A stretch of DNA of 64,000 nucleotides from the NCBI RefSeq assembly GCF_000972845.2, contig NC_040022.1:7098979-7162978 (forward strand). The letters are read 5' to 3'. The position numbers and the translations under genes are program-made. Under the pieces are notes generated by a model. It was not told where the DNA came from and searched no databases. It saw only the letters and a list, made by a program, of their open reading frames with translations. The DNA is from Larimichthys crocea (lineage: Eukaryota; Chordata; Actinopteri; Sciaenidae). This document shows positions 26,501 to 37,744 of this stretch, in pieces (position 1 is the first letter of the stretch; each line of letters begins with the position of its first letter).

Positions 26501-29500
26501 TGTTCCTCTTATTAAACATGTAGTTGAAGTAGTGTGCAAGTCTCGCTTAACCTCCCCAAAACTTTCTCATACATGGCCTAACAGTACATGTATATAGGTC
26601 ATATATACAGGTCTTTTTCTGACACTGAGAACTTCTGATCTATGTGGCGTGTAGGCTGAATAAAAGTCTTGTAAAATGAATCCTCTTTGACATCGGGCAC
26701 TAACATTTGATTATTATTTTTTTCTCTTCATTTCCACCTTTGATAAGGGGGAGGGAGGTGAGGAGAGTCAGCAGAGACAGTGCAGCATGGAGGAAGAGAT
26801 AACTCAGGAGACAGGGGGTAAACATCACTGTGTGTCTGTGTCTTTTTGAATGTGCATTATGTCCATTATGCTGTATGTCCATGCTTATATGTGTCTGTGC
26901 ATAAGTTGTGTTTACCTGTGCATGTCTGCTGCGTGAGAGAGACTTACTGTGTCTGGAAAAATGACATGCTCTGATTGCATATGTGTGGTTACGTGCTTCC
27001 CTGGCACCTTCTAAATAAAAGTCTCACCACCTCCAGACACTCCTGTCCCCGACACAGAGATCGAGAAGGAAGAAGAAGAGAGCAGCGGCCAAGTTCAGAC
27101 TCCTGCAGAGGATAACAGTGTGAAGGTACCCCCTCTTTGTAATCCTCCTATGCAGACTGTAGTTGTTTTCCTCAACAAGCACATATTTCTGGGTCACTAC
27201 CTCCCTTCCCCGTGTCTCCCTGTGTCCAGGTGCCCAAACGCATTGAAGTTCATTCCATCCACACCTATGTAGCGCTCTACAAGTTTCTGCCTCAGGAACA
27301 GAATGACCTGGAACTACAGTGAGTAAAAGCCAAACAGACTGCCTACATGTGTGTACACATGCAGGAGTACTTATGTCGTATTGTGTTTTTCCAATTGTGT
27401 GAGTGTGTGAGTACTTTGTGTTTTTTTGTCCCTCCCTCTGTTTTGCCCCGGCTTTTGTTCCTGCAGGATGAAAATGTCCCTACCATCTGCAAAGGACGGT
27501 GCAGGGGCGCCCTTAAGGACGACTAATTATAAACTCAGAGCCCATCACTGTTCTTTTGTAGAGCTAGCAACTGAGCTATGTTCCCAGCAGGAGAGAGGAG
27601 AGACACTGAACAACTGAGAGATGAAAGGGCCTAAGACGAGATGGCATAGTGCTGAAGATTACCATATGAAGAGAGAGAGTTTGAGAGGGTGGGAGAAACA
27701 GGGAAAAGCACAAATATAGAAGTAAAAACTCTATAAGATGAAGGAGGACTAAGTAAAATTAGGGCAGGATGTGTATGTGTGTGTGAGAGAGAGGTGTGTG
27801 TATGGATGGTTAGGGGACAGTTTTCACAAAGGTAGAAGATCCATGCGATTGTTAGCGGCCATCTGTGCTGCAGGTGTGTGCATGACTGCACGATGTATCT
27901 GAACTGATGAAAGCATTATGTGTCTATGTGCCTCCGTCAGGGTGGGACTGGGATGGACTGCATTCATTTGTAGGGATTCATTTGTGAGGAAAATTCTTGA
28001 TACGTTAATTCTACGTGACAGAGTTACAGAAAATATAAGCACTTGACTTGAATTTAAAAGCTCTGCACACCCACACATGTATTTTCAGTTATTCTGCAGT
28101 TACTAGGTACGCTAGTAATCAAGGTCACCAAATCTCCATTGCATCATGAAAACACTTACAGTGTAAAGCCCTAGAGTGAATTACATTTTCTTCATACTGT
28201 CATAATGTTTGAGTGTCGGCATTGTCTGTGCGTATGTGTGAAATTCATTAACTAAAACAGTGGAACAAGAAACTCTTTCTGCTAACAATCCCACGCTGCA
28301 ATTTAACAGTCAGGCACCAGTATAATGAGAATTTATAAGTGTCCAGAATCTCGGTTTCTTGCTCACTATAGAGTAAATTTCTGTCTATTGTATATGGAGT
28401 CGTGACAGACTGAACAGGGGAGTGATTTCAGACACATCACATGTACTATTAAGAGTTAAAGTAAAGTTGAATATGGCCCGTAATAGCTACAACAAAACGA
28501 ACAGGAGACTTTACACCACAGTCTGGAGCAGACGTCTAATCAGGCAGGTTATGTGAAAATACCTGGTTGTGCAGTTGGTGTGCATGTACAAGGTTTTTCC
28601 AGCAGACATGGTGTCTTGTCATAGCCGGAAAAACAAATTGAACGCATTAAAAATGACTGAGCTCCTGGTATTATTCATGCTGGCTCACTGTCATGGCTTA
28701 CTGGGATGGGAACTGAGCCATCGTTAAATAAATTTGTCTGTGTTTTTCCTGCTCTGATGAGTCAAAATAACATAATAATAGCTTATGACAATGATAGCTG
28801 TGGAAAAAAAGGTACATGGGTGTGATGTTTTGGGGTGAATTTTGATACGTCTCCTAGGGACCTTGCTTATGTTTAAACCTGAAGTTTGAAGGTGAAATAA
28901 GAGCAGCTTAGTTTAGCTTTATTTATAGGTTTGATATAATCGTGTAGCAGCTGCTTTCAAAAGTAGGAAATGCTTTTTTCTCTTTTGTCTTTCTCTCAGA
29001 GGAAACTTGCAAAATCTAAACCCACCCACTCTCATCTGGAGCAGCTTTTGTTTCTGCCTCCCTGGCTGTTGGTGCACGGAAACAGTAAATACTGGAGCAG
29101 CATTTTATATAGGTCAAAGCGTGAATATCTATTATAACATGTTGTTAAGTTGTACCTACTATCCATTCTTGGAGGATTATAAAGATGTATGAACAAAGCT
29201 GCTGTTAGACGTAAGTTAAACTAGGCTAATACCGCTGTTGAACATACACCTTCAAATTGCATGCAGAGACCTAAAAAAAGGCATCGACGAGTTTGTCATT
29301 TAGGCTTTAAGTAGCTGTGCACCTGGGAGAAACCTCAGTGAGCAGAATAATTTGTTTCATATTAAATAAATTGCCAGTATCACTTGAGATATATGGGTCT
29401 CATCCTAGTTGGTAAGTTTATGTAACTATGTGCAAACTTACTGTATGTGTCTGCATTTCTCATGGATAATCATATAGGGCAGTAGTGAGAGCAGACACCC

Positions 29501-30384
29501 AGGAGACGCAACGTACAGAAGTGCAATTGGGACAGCAGTTTCTCCCTGTGTATCTGGGACAGAGGGTACATGGTGTGTGTGTGTGGTGTGTGTGTGTGTG
29601 TGTAGAAAAGTAACATGAAAAACTGGGAGCATCATTGGCATGCAGGCCATGTTGGCTGCGGATCAGGTCCAGCCTTGCACCACTGCAGACTCTACAGAGT
29701 CGTAGACCTTGGTGTCAGCTGCACACAAAGACTCATCCACATCTTAACCTCCACAGCTTTGTAACTGTGGGTACAACAGCTTTCTGTGGCAGTTTGATAA
29801 TGTTATCTTTTGTGCTCACACTCAGCTCTTTTTTTCCTTCTTTTCTTGCCTGCCGCTCTCACTCCCTCACCCCCCCTCCTCTTCATCTCCCCATCCCCTT
29901 TTCCTCTCCACCTCAATCACCTTCCCTTTCATGCGCCTTTTTTTTTTTCCATCTTCTCTCTTGTCTTATCTCCTCTAGTCCCGGTGATCGGGTGCAGGTC
30001 ACTGACGACTCTAATGAAGAGTGGTGGAAGGTGGGTAATAAATCATTTGCTAACATCAGCATGCATACGCGTGTGCTAGTTGGTGTGTATTACCCGTGTT
30101 CTTGGGTGCATATTGTGTATTTGAGTGTACAGAAGTAGGTGTGCGTGCATTCACTGTGCGCATGTGTTAAATCGAGTCTTTAAATCAAGCCTTTAATGCA
30201 TTACACCTGCTCCACTCGTGCCTGTCATAAACATGCACGCAGGCACAGACAGAAATAGAACATAATTTTCTCTGAAAATTACCGATTTTAACATAATGAA
30301 TAGTGTTGCAACCTCAAAGAGGTCTTTATTGAGTGTGTAATGAGCTTCACTCACTCCCAAAAGAAATAAACGTGCATCTGTGTG

Positions 30385-30430
<46 letters not shown>

Positions 30431-32126
30431 TGTGTGTGTGTGTGGGTGTTTCAGTCACAGAAAAAGGAAGGTGTACCTTGCATGTAACTTAAGTAAAGAC
30501 CAGAATCTGTCTTTTATCAAATAGACATTAAACAAATGTGACAGTAGAGTGGAGCAATTTTTTGTTTGCGTTTGAAAACAATTATTACCTTATTACTCTA
30601 ATCACTGAAGTGTCCCATCTTTAAGCATTTCTCTACAATGATTTGTTACAGCACACACAGAAATGTGAGGAAATGTGTTACTACCTGACTCACTTTGTCT
30701 GTAATTTCCCATTATTATTCAGAATAAAGGGTGACAAATTGCCTCTTTGTTTCTACTGACTTAACAGAAGATGACAACAGCGAAACAAGTTCAGAAAGGT
30801 TCAGCCAGTCTGGGAGCCAGTCAGAACATTCATCTGGCTCATCAGCAGCCCTGCACCACATGTGGCCAGCTTTGAAACAACCATAAAAAACTAATATATA
30901 GGTGCAGACAAAGTGAATCACATATTTAAACCGGCTTTAACACAAATTTAGTGCTTCTTTAATATTAAATATGTGACTAAATAATCCAGATATATTCTAA
31001 ATGATGACTAACTGTGTTTTTAAGGGCAAGAGTGGTGACAAAGTGGGCTTCTTCCCTGCCAACTTTGTGCAGAGGGTGCGGCCAGGAGAGAGAGTATGGC
31101 GGGTTGTCCAGGGTCTTCCCGGCAACCGAGAGAGAGGACACATGGCCGTGAAGGAATCCCAGGTATCCAAATATTATATTCTATTTTCTGCTTTCTTCAT
31201 CTCATATATGCTTATACCCTACCCTTACCCTGATCATAAGGTTCCATCTACTCTATGTATCTGTTTGTGGGTCCGACTTTATCTGGTGCAGAGTTGCAAG
31301 GGGCTGGGCGCCTTTCCCAGCACACACTGGGTGAGAGACGGGGCACATTCTGGTCAGGACATGATCAAAAGATTGGCACCAAAATGATCTCTGTCTGTGT
31401 GTCAACTCTCATAATCTTTAGTTTTTACAAGAAAATACACGGATTCTTTGTAAAGACTATATACCATTTTAAACAAATTTTCATCCATGATTTAAATCTC
31501 CACAATACAAAAAGTTTCCTGCTGCAAGAAGCTGTGCACTGACACTATACTGTAGTTTCCATTAAGAGTTTTCCTTTAGCAGAAGTCCTTAAATCTTCTT
31601 GTAATTACAACATTAAAATTAAAATGTTGAAAAAACACAAATGAGCTGCTGTTTATGCACCCTCAGTAAGTCAAAATACGAGCCTGTGTTATGAATTAGT
31701 ATTTTTAAATTATGTAGTAGAGTGCTTTTTTAACATTTATACTAATGAATTCTGACAAATTAAGCTATTCTTCGCATAAATTACATTAAATAACCGCATG
31801 CAACTGGTATTAACTGTAATATTAAGAGAAAGATTATGATATTAAGTCACATCATTTTGCTGCCAAAATGGATACACCTGTAGGCAATTCCCCTAGTAAC
31901 ACCAATGTTCTTGAAAATCTATTACTGTCAAATTCCTTAAATGTAGAAAAAAGTTTTTTTTTCTATATTCCAACATCTGTTACTTGACAGAAAATAGAGC
32001 AACTCACTTTCCGTCTGCTCCTTTTAGATCTGTGTGGGGAAGCTCGAAGACGGCGAGGTGTTTCTGAAGCTGAGCAGTGGGAAGAAGAGAGGGCTGGTCC
32101 CTGCTGACTCCATAGAGGAGATCTGA
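11570..32126 (+). CDS. stac2: stac2, SH3 and cysteine-rich domain protein 2 (complete, 11 coding exons)
   Basis: Cytoplasmic adaptor of the STAC family, which binds CaV1 channels and reduces calcium-dependent inactivation. Exons: 11570-11656, 19623-19971, 21719-21813, 23833-23917, 25801-25916, 26748-26817, 27037-27125, 27230-27318, 29979-30030, 31025-31162, 32028-32126. Phases agree throughout and give 422 residues (human STAC2 411). Layout: basic LQRLKRSL start and RSKSVENFF motif; proline/serine-rich linker; C1 zinc domain at about residues 124-174 with the H-x12-C-x2-C ... C-x2-C-x4-H-x2-C-x7-C ligands; linker with [17 protein letters not shown]; first SH3 at about 309-362 ([20 protein letters not shown]); second SH3-like module at about 367-422 ending [24 protein letters not shown], the C-terminus and the adjacent fbxl20 favour STAC2 over STAC1/STAC3. 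The start is one of two tandem ATGs at 11570 and 11573. Intron 1 uses a GC donor. Confidence 0.93.
11657..19622 (+). other. stac2: stac2 intron 1 (8 kb, GC-AG)
   Basis: Long first intron starting gcaagt and ending tgtgcag. It contains a (CA)n microsatellite at 14432-14508. Several short open frames (13313-13567, 14965-15300, 19189-19512) lack splice context or family resemblance. Nothing else is supported. Confidence 0.75.
14432..14508. repeat. (CA)n microsatellite
   Basis: About 77 bp of CA dinucleotides with one interruption (cat) near 14449, inside stac2 intron 1. Confidence 0.98.
19623..19971 (+). CDS. stac2: stac2 exon 2 (Pro/Ser linker and first half of C1)
   Basis: Acceptor tgtgcag, donor G|gtaagg. 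It encodes [20 protein letters not shown], a low-complexity Pro/Ser segment of about 65 residues, then [17 protein letters not shown], the first zinc ligands of C1. Downstream in-frame sequence to 20114 is intron read-through. Confidence 0.95.
20175..20762. mobile_element. MITE-like element with terminal inverted repeats, copy 1
   Basis: The left end (acattttgggaaatacgc at 20181) matches the reverse complement of the right end (gcatatttcccaaaatgt near 20737-20754) over about 18 bases with two mismatches, and similarity continues inwards. The interior has no coding potential and includes a degenerate GCTTAGTTTA tandem stretch at 20282-20351. Related sequence occurs at 37745-38335 and, shortened, at 26055-26352. 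A non-autonomous DNA transposon is the best reading; I cannot name the family. Confidence 0.65.
20282..20351. repeat. short degenerate tandem repeat, GCTTAGTTTA-like
   Basis: About 70 bp of repeated cttag/tttag/gagcttag units inside the MITE-like copy. It looks like replication-slippage expansion of an internal motif. Confidence 0.75.
21719..21813 (+). CDS. stac2: stac2 exon 3 (second half of C1)
   Basis: Between ctgcag and gtgcga. It encodes [20 protein letters not shown] and [11 protein letters not shown], supplying the remaining Cys and His zinc ligands. Confidence 0.95.
22153..22165. promoter_or_regulatory. candidate RFX X-box, GTTGCC-T-GGCAAC
   Basis: Perfect inverted hexamers with a one-base spacer, matching the RFX consensus GTNRCC(N0-3)RGYAAC. 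It is located in stac2 intron 3. Function is inferred from the motif only. Confidence 0.45.
22596..22609. promoter_or_regulatory. candidate RFX X-box, GTTGCC-AT-GGTAAT
   Basis: Matches the X-box consensus with a two-base spacer except for the last base. It lies about 440 bp after the perfect site in the same intron. Confidence 0.35.
23833..23917 (+). CDS. stac2: stac2 exon 4
   Basis: Between cattag and gtgagc. It encodes [20 protein letters not shown] then [16 protein letters not shown](M/L)LV is a family motif just after the C1 domain. Confidence 0.93.
24055..24224 (+). CDS. candidate alternative stac2 exon (unconfirmed)
   Basis: Inside intron 4 the frame that exon 4 would enter (phase 1) stays open from acceptor tttttag at 24054, or ccag at 24093, to TAA at 24222-24224. 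The translated core is protein-like and charged: [20 protein letters not shown] followed by [16 protein letters not shown] donor gtatgt follows 24202. Splicing from there to exon 5 would break the frame, so it cannot be a simple cassette; a C-terminally truncated isoform ending here, or at 25300 through a further exon, would fit. No homology is recognised. Chance is a real alternative. Confidence 0.3.
25222..25300 (+). CDS. possible partner terminal exon in stac2 intron 4 (speculative)
   Basis: A strong pyrimidine-rich acceptor (ccttcttccacag) precedes 25222. Joined to the donor at 24202 it keeps the frame open ([20 protein letters not shown] and a few more residues) to TAA at 25298-25300. 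There is no independent support beyond splice signals and phase. Confidence 0.15.
25801..25916 (+). CDS. stac2: stac2 exon 5
   Basis: Between tttcag and gtatga. It encodes [20 protein letters not shown] then [30 protein letters not shown] is conserved in STAC1 and STAC2. Confidence 0.94.
25917..26747 (+). other. stac2: stac2 intron 5
   Basis: Mostly occupied by a shortened copy of the MITE-like element (26055-26352). No exon seen. Confidence 0.7.
26055..26352. mobile_element. MITE-like element, shortened copy
   Basis: The left part (ttttggaaaaatatgtctattcac ... agaagatcgataccactctt) and right end (agaaagtgaatacaattctcc) resemble the ends and interior of the copies at 20175 and 37745, but the body is about half the length. 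It is likely an internally deleted, diverged copy. Confidence 0.45.
26748..26817 (+). CDS. stac2: stac2 exon 6 (acidic linker)
   Basis: Between gataag and gtaaac. It encodes [20 protein letters not shown] then ETG. It fits by phase at both ends. The sequence is poorly conserved, so this exon could be alternatively spliced. Confidence 0.8.
27037..27125 (+). CDS. stac2: stac2 exon 7 (acidic linker)
   Basis: Between ctccag and gtaccc. It encodes [20 protein letters not shown] then TPAEDNSVK, the acidic stretch before the first SH3. Confidence 0.85.
27230..27318 (+). CDS. stac2: stac2 exon 8 (SH3-1, RT loop)
   Basis: Between gtccag and gtgagt. It encodes [20 protein letters not shown] then PQEQNDLEL. 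The split codon CA|T gives His before PGD; human STAC2 has Gln there. Confidence 0.94.
27319..29978 (+). other. stac2: stac2 intron 8
   Basis: A 2.7-kb intron with a TG-rich stretch near 29574-29603 and a long C/T-rich tract (about 29824-29978) in front of exon 9. No coding content recognised. Confidence 0.75.
29979..30030 (+). CDS. stac2: stac2 exon 9 (SH3-1, n-Src loop)
   Basis: Only 52 bp, after a pyrimidine-rich acceptor (ctctag) and before gtgggt. It encodes [17 protein letters not shown] with the SH3 Trp-Trp pair. Confidence 0.94.
30031..31024 (+). other. stac2: stac2 intron 9
   Basis: Contains a (TG)n microsatellite at 30379-30444; otherwise nothing recognised. Confidence 0.75.
30379..30444. 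repeat. (TG)n microsatellite
   Basis: About 66 bp of TG with cg, ag and gg interruptions, within stac2 intron 9. Confidence 0.97.
31025..31162 (+). CDS. stac2: stac2 exon 10 (SH3-1 end, SH3-2 start)
   Basis: Between tttaag and gtatcc. It encodes [20 protein letters not shown] and continues to HMAVKESQ. Its 138 bp are in phase 0. Confidence 0.95.
31163..32027 (+). other. stac2: stac2 intron 10
   Basis: AT-rich, with no exon or repeat recognised. Confidence 0.75.
32028..32126 (+). CDS. stac2: stac2 exon 11 (C-terminus)
   Basis: After tttag. It encodes [20 protein letters not shown] then [12 protein letters not shown], with TGA at 32124-32126. The closing motif is typical of the second SH3 module of STAC proteins. 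Confidence 0.95.
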   Translation: MCVGKLEDGEVFLKLSSGKKRGLVPADSIEEI

Positions 32127-32465
32127 GCCTCTGTGCATACACCACCCCCCTTCCACTTCTACTTCCCCCCCTCGGACGCATACATCTTTAAACTAGCACC
32201 ATCACTCCTCCCCCATCTTCCCCTTGGCACAAAGACAGCCAAAGCCTCTCCGCCCAGTCCTTACTGACTTAAACCAAACACAGAGAAACTGGACACACAC
32301 CTCTGTAAAGAGCTGGAACCACAGCCCCTGATGAACACATGGTCTCTGGTTGAATTGGTTTACTGCCTTTAATACAGGTGTACAGTTATGCAGTAATCCT
32401 GCTTTTAGAAAGGAACTGTTTCTCAGTAGTCTAGCGTTACTGTAGTTTTATCTTTCTAATACAAA

Positions 32466-32471
32466 AATAAA
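32466..32471 (+). terminator. candidate stac2 poly(A) signal AATAAA
   Basis: Hexamer 340 bp after the stac2 stop. A second AATAAA lies near 34411, so alternative 3' ends are possible. Confidence 0.4.
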
Positions 32472-33199
32472 TGTTTAGGGTGCACAAGTTGGAAATGCTT
32501 TATATGTATATATAAGTATATAAATATGCTTGCTGGATGATGGTGCAAATTTAGTTTTTCCACATCAAACAATATCTACAACGTGAGACGAGGCCTATAA
32601 TAGGAACATGATGCTTCTGTCAGTGTCCTTTTCTTGTTTCTACCCACTGCGTATGTCTCATCCCTATCTGCTCATGTCAGGGTCTCTAGCCTGGGGACTG
32701 ATATCAGCTTCATATAGGCTGGTGCATGACATGAGGCACTCGCCAAGGACAAGACACTGCCAGCCAGAAAAAGCTACTGCCACTCAGACAGCCCAGAGAC
32801 TCAGATGAAAGGAGTGCACACGATCCGTAAATCCTCAGCAGTGTCAAGCTGAGTTATAACTGCGCTCGCCACCTTCAGAGTGCAGAAATGAGAAGATTTT
32901 CAAAGAAAATTGGAGGCTCTGAAGATCTTTTCAGGGGAAACTCAAAAACTTTTTTTCCTGACTTTTTCATTATAAAATAACTGAAAATATGATACGAAAA
33001 TGTGTCAGAATATGTTTTTTTCAGCATTTGCGCTAAGAGAAATGTTTTGCAAAACAAAGTTTCCCTTTTCAACAATCCACAAGACAAGAACTTAAACTTC
33101 CGGGAATACATTTTGGTGTAATGTATTTTGAGGTAACAGAAACAGCAGTGGTTGTCTAGGGTCTATATTTTGTTGTCTTGGTTTTTTTTTTTTTTAAAG

Positions 33200-33565
33200 A
33201 CGACACAGAAAAACTAGAAAGGTAGATGAAACTTGCTCTAGGAAAACTACGAATGGTGGTGCTGAGCAAGAAGAAGTGTCAAAATCTCCAGAGTAAGTTA
33301 TATATCGCAGGAGCTGTTCCCGTGTTTTCCTATAAAGGACTGGTGAGCATAAAAAGGTTGGCTTCTGCATAGACAAACTACAGCGGGTGTTGCAAGAGTT
33401 GCACAGCATTTTAACATGACTTCACTCGAGCTGGAACAGCGGGAAATAAACCGAAGCCAGTCTGCCAGAAAAACCAAGAACACAATCGGGATCTTTCTGA
33501 CCATGACAACGAGTCTAAGTTCCACTGACAGCACAGAGGAGGACACAGGAAAACACAGGGAGTAG
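33200..33565 (+). CDS. unrecognised two-exon coding candidate downstream of stac2
   Basis: Exon A (33200-33292) follows a 14-T tract plus taaag acceptor and ends at a strong donor, AGA|gtaagt. An 80-bp GT-AG intron ends ctgcatag, and exon B (33373-33565) runs to TAG at 33563-33565. The joined frame is open for about 95 residues with a charged, protein-like composition (RHRKTRKVDETCSRKTTNGG in A; TSLELEQREINRSQSARKTK in B; TSLSSTDSTEEDTGKHRE at the end). The 5' start is not found: exon A begins within a codon, so an upstream exon would be needed. I recognise no family. It could be the 3' end of a small gene, a decayed gene, or chance; overlapping frames on both strands are also open. Confidence 0.35.
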
Positions 33566-35104
33566 GAGGTGCAGTGAGAGGAATGACATCAGTGCTGAAC
33601 CGTTATGAGTCAGTGTATGCGCTGTGCATGCAGGTAGTGTTGTACCCACGAGTCATCATTGATCAAATGTCAGCCTGTCATCTTCATTTTCCGCTCCCCG
33701 TTTTGCCTCTCTCCTTGTCACTTCATTGATGTGACTAGTCAGTTATGACAAAGCACTGAAGGCATTTTTTTTTTCTTGGATGTTGGTATACATTTGATTT
33801 TGCTGTCAAATTTATTCATCCATTTCTTATTAAACAACAGTGAAGCTTTATTTAATTTTTGATTCAGAGAGAGGATACACACACATGAACATGAAGAAAA
33901 TGTCAGCACAGAATACAACAGTAAATCGATGGCACGCATATAACTCATGTCTTCTTTCAAAGCACAGAGTTTTAGCTAATATGATCCTTCTTTAGTCTAC
34001 ATTTCAATATATGCGAAAGCATTAAGAGACTGTGAGAGATAAACTTCTCTTCTTGTGGAAACGAGAATAGCACTTTATTTTTTGTTGAGGTATCCCCTTC
34101 ATAGTGATCGTATTTTACCTGCGACTTCACTTTCATTTCACCGTGGAGCTCTTTGGTTTGTCTTGTCTTTGTGTGTCAGATGTTTCCAAAAAATATCAAA
34201 AATGGAAAAAACTGAGAATTTACACAGCAGCAACTATCTTGGAGAAAAACAAAGCAGAACTGGATTCATGATTTTACCCATGCAAACACTTATCTTGCAT
34301 TGTGCCTAGTTTTATGTAGCATCATGTGTTCACACCTTTGAGAAATCAAAATGTAAAGTATGTGTTTGGTCGTATCCTGAGTCCAGAGTCATTGGTTGGT
34401 CGCATACCTCAATAAAAGATTTTACAAAACAGTCTCTGCCTTTTTCATGTGTGCATAATGTGACATGATATGTAAACTGGTACACTGAAGATAGTCCTGT
34501 ATGTGTGAATGCTGTTGAGCAAAGCTGTGAACGTAGTCCAGCCTATTTAGCCTATATAGCAAGGCTTTAATGGCACATTTAACGGCATCCATGCATAATG
34601 CACCATCCTCTAAGCACACACTGCTGTGTACAGACAAAGACCAAAAGGATGCTCAAAACACATAATGTGTCACGTAATGGCACTGCTGGAAGGAAAGTAA
34701 TTCAGAGCTTTTTATTTAATCACATGCAGTCACAAAAAAGAAAGAAAAAGTAATTGCATTTTTAGCAAATGAACAGAGATCAAACCACTTACACAATCTG
34801 GTTTTCATTTATTTGGTTTGATTTGTACCAAAAATGAAAATTCTGGCCTTATTCACTCACTCAACGGTAAAATTTGTTTGTCGGCACAGCAAATTAGCTA
34901 GATCAGTCTTGGTGTTAGCTGAACAGCTGAACAGGGACATAAAACTGGAGGGAAAAGGGCGACTGTCGCTCATGTGATAAGAGCTCACGAAGCAATTGGA
35001 ATGAATAGCCATGGATGCAAAAAATAAAAAATCTGATTAGAGAATGCCCTTTTGTCAAGTGTATGTACAAGGGGCAACTTCTTTAATGCTGAAGTGCCAA
35101 AAAA

Positions 35105-35375
35105 ACTCCGGCTCCTCATTCCACTTGAGGCTGGCTGCAAAATGCGTCAATGTCCAACTATAACTCACCCATTCAAATTATATTAACGCTTACAGTTATG
35201 TATAGTTAAGAGCATGGCTGGGGACAGCACACTTTTTGCCAATTTTTGGATTAGCCAGGAGCCAGTAGAGACAGGACTGCCAAGATGGCGACAGCAAGCG
35301 ACACTCTGAGCTTCACAATGGCTCTTCAGAAAACCTGTGGTGACTATGTTTTTATTTATGCAGTCTAAGGTCATA
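35105..35375. repeat. dispersed repeat fragment (teleost-type, family not named)
   Basis: Segments such as cacttgaggctggctgcaaa and gccaagatggcgacagcaag followed by ctctgagcttcacaatggct resemble a repeat I have seen widely in fish genomic sequence. This is recognition from memory, not a search. A related fragment appears at 44580-44770. Confidence 0.5.
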
Positions 35376-37744
35376 TAGCGCAAGCAAAAGCATCTTCTAA
35401 GCTGTTTTCAAAAGTGGCATGCACCTGTTCATTATAGTTGATGTAAATGATGGCTCAACTTGTATGTGCAGAGATGTACATCACCCAAACTGAAAGAGCT
35501 CAAACAACATTCTCAATCAAGACTAATTTGACCCTTTTTGCTCTCCATACTGCACATAGTGCATACTGTACCTATCAAAATATTTTCCCTGGAAGACAGC
35601 ACACTGAAGTAGACTTAAATATGTTATAAGTGTGTTCATGCAGAAAGTGAAGCAAATTCATGACTCGGATCATTTGCACAAATTTGGATGATGACCCATT
35701 TGTGTCTTTCTGTCTTTACTCGCCTCAAGCTGCCAACAGTAACAACTCTGCAGACTGTACGGTGTCTATACAAGTTTGTTAGATACAGCTAACTGTTTAT
35801 TGCCTGCATGTTACCTTCTCCTCCAAATCCTAACACTGAGTACTGTTAAGATTTCGTCCCTGTTTGAAAGTCAGTTTAGTGTTAATGTGTGTGTTTTGCA
35901 TTATAACAGTCACATTTGGAGAAGAGCTGTCACTGTTTTGCACCATGTGTAAACACATATTCACACATAGTGTGTAAAGTACAGAATTAATCTTGGAGTC
36001 TAATCAGAAACTCCGTATATGGCATGAGGATATTTGGACTAGGCTGCTGACAGATGTTGTTTTTGGGTCTTTTCTGGAGTTCTGAGGAATTAGTCCACGT
36101 TCTGACTTGCTAATGTTTTGACATAATTCTAGATAAACAATGGCAACCATTTAGATTTTTGGCTGAGTATTTTATTTTATTTTTAAGGCCAACTTTTTTG
36201 GGGGGTGTAAATTTGGCTTTTGTTTAACACCAGTTAAACAGTGGTGCGAGTTTTGCTACTGTACCAATAGTGGCTGCTATACCTCTATTAACACTTAAAA
36301 GTGCTGACCATCTGCTGTGACTCAGAGCACTGCGAGTCCTCTCAAGCTGATGAAACTTTGCCAGTGTGGGAGAGTGTCGTTGAACAGTCTCCTCTAATAC
36401 ACTCATTTCATTTTTCTGGCTTGATCTGCCTCTCCCAATCACTCCCTGCCTCCTTTCTTACTTTTAGACCCTCACACCACAAACACTCTCTCCTTACATT
36501 CACTGTCTTGTAATCTTAAACTCAGTCGTTCTCTCTGTCCCTCTCTTTCTATCAGTTTCCGTCACTCCCTTCATGCCGATGTCTCTCTTTCTTGCATCAG
36601 CCTGGCTCAGAGTTACACTTGAGAGAAGCAAACCAGGGAATGACAGTCTATTTTCTTTCTTCTTTTACCTGGCTCCTGTTTTGACATTACTTATGATTAA
36701 AGTTATTGTAAGGAGGCTCTATCCGCACTCACCTCTCCTGATTTTATTATGGAGTAATATCTGAGGAGGTGGGGAAGCTGCTGAAAGTGAAATTGCATTT
36801 AATAACGCCTCATTTCAGCTGGCTGCTGCAGCTCAGCTTGGCCATAATGTCAACTTTCTAAGGTAGTAAAGTGACAGGAGGGGTACAGTTCAGGCTTGGT
36901 GTAAATGTGGCTATTTCTGAAATCTGGCTCAGTGTCATATGTGGCTGACCCTGCACAGACCCTGCAGGGGTTTGCTTGTGCCCCTGTATAATAAATGTCC
37001 ACTATCATTATTTAGAATGTCCCCTGCTGTTATTATTACGTCTCATGACCTTTCGAGGTGCCTCCAAGCAAGTGTCACAACTAACAGCCTCTGCGCCTTC
37101 TGTCCTGGTCCAGGTGAATGAACAGAGAGCCATAACATTAATAGAAACACAAAGAGAGAGGAAGAGAGCGAGAGAGACGAAAGAACAAGAGCTATAGACA
37201 GAGCATCAGCTGTTGTTCTGAACATTGCGTTCCTCCTCTTTTATCGTTCATCCACGTGGTTTTCTTTAGTTATTAACATCAAACTGTTCGTGCTGTAGGT
37301 TACAGTGGTGTCCAAAATCGTATATATGTATGTTGAGTCATAGGCAGCTGACAAAGAATCATGCAGCATTAATAGAAAGTGAAGAGAAAAAAAGTATTTA
37401 ATCTTATCTCGGAGCTAGTGATCCTCAAGGTGATACAGCCACAATTCTATAACCATCAGCTGAACATCCACTGTAGCCAAGTGCCCGGTCCCCTCCATCG
37501 GGAATAAATGGATTTCAAAGTGACTCACTGATCACGCTGCTCAGAGGCTGACTAACATACATTTCAGCAACCACAAAGACAGCAAGAGCCAAAGGATTAA
37601 ATCTAAGTTTCCGGCTTTGTTGTAAATTACTAGTGTTCAGGTAGAAATCAGGAACATTTCTAAATAGCGAAACACTTTAACAGGTACATGTAATCATGAT
37701 GACATAATGTGCACAGCAATAGACATTTTAGACATTCGTGTTCA

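Noticed and set aside
29635..30138. 167-codon open frame
   Set aside because: Only 29979-30030 is real coding sequence (stac2 exon 9); the rest is a C/T-rich tract and intron read-through.
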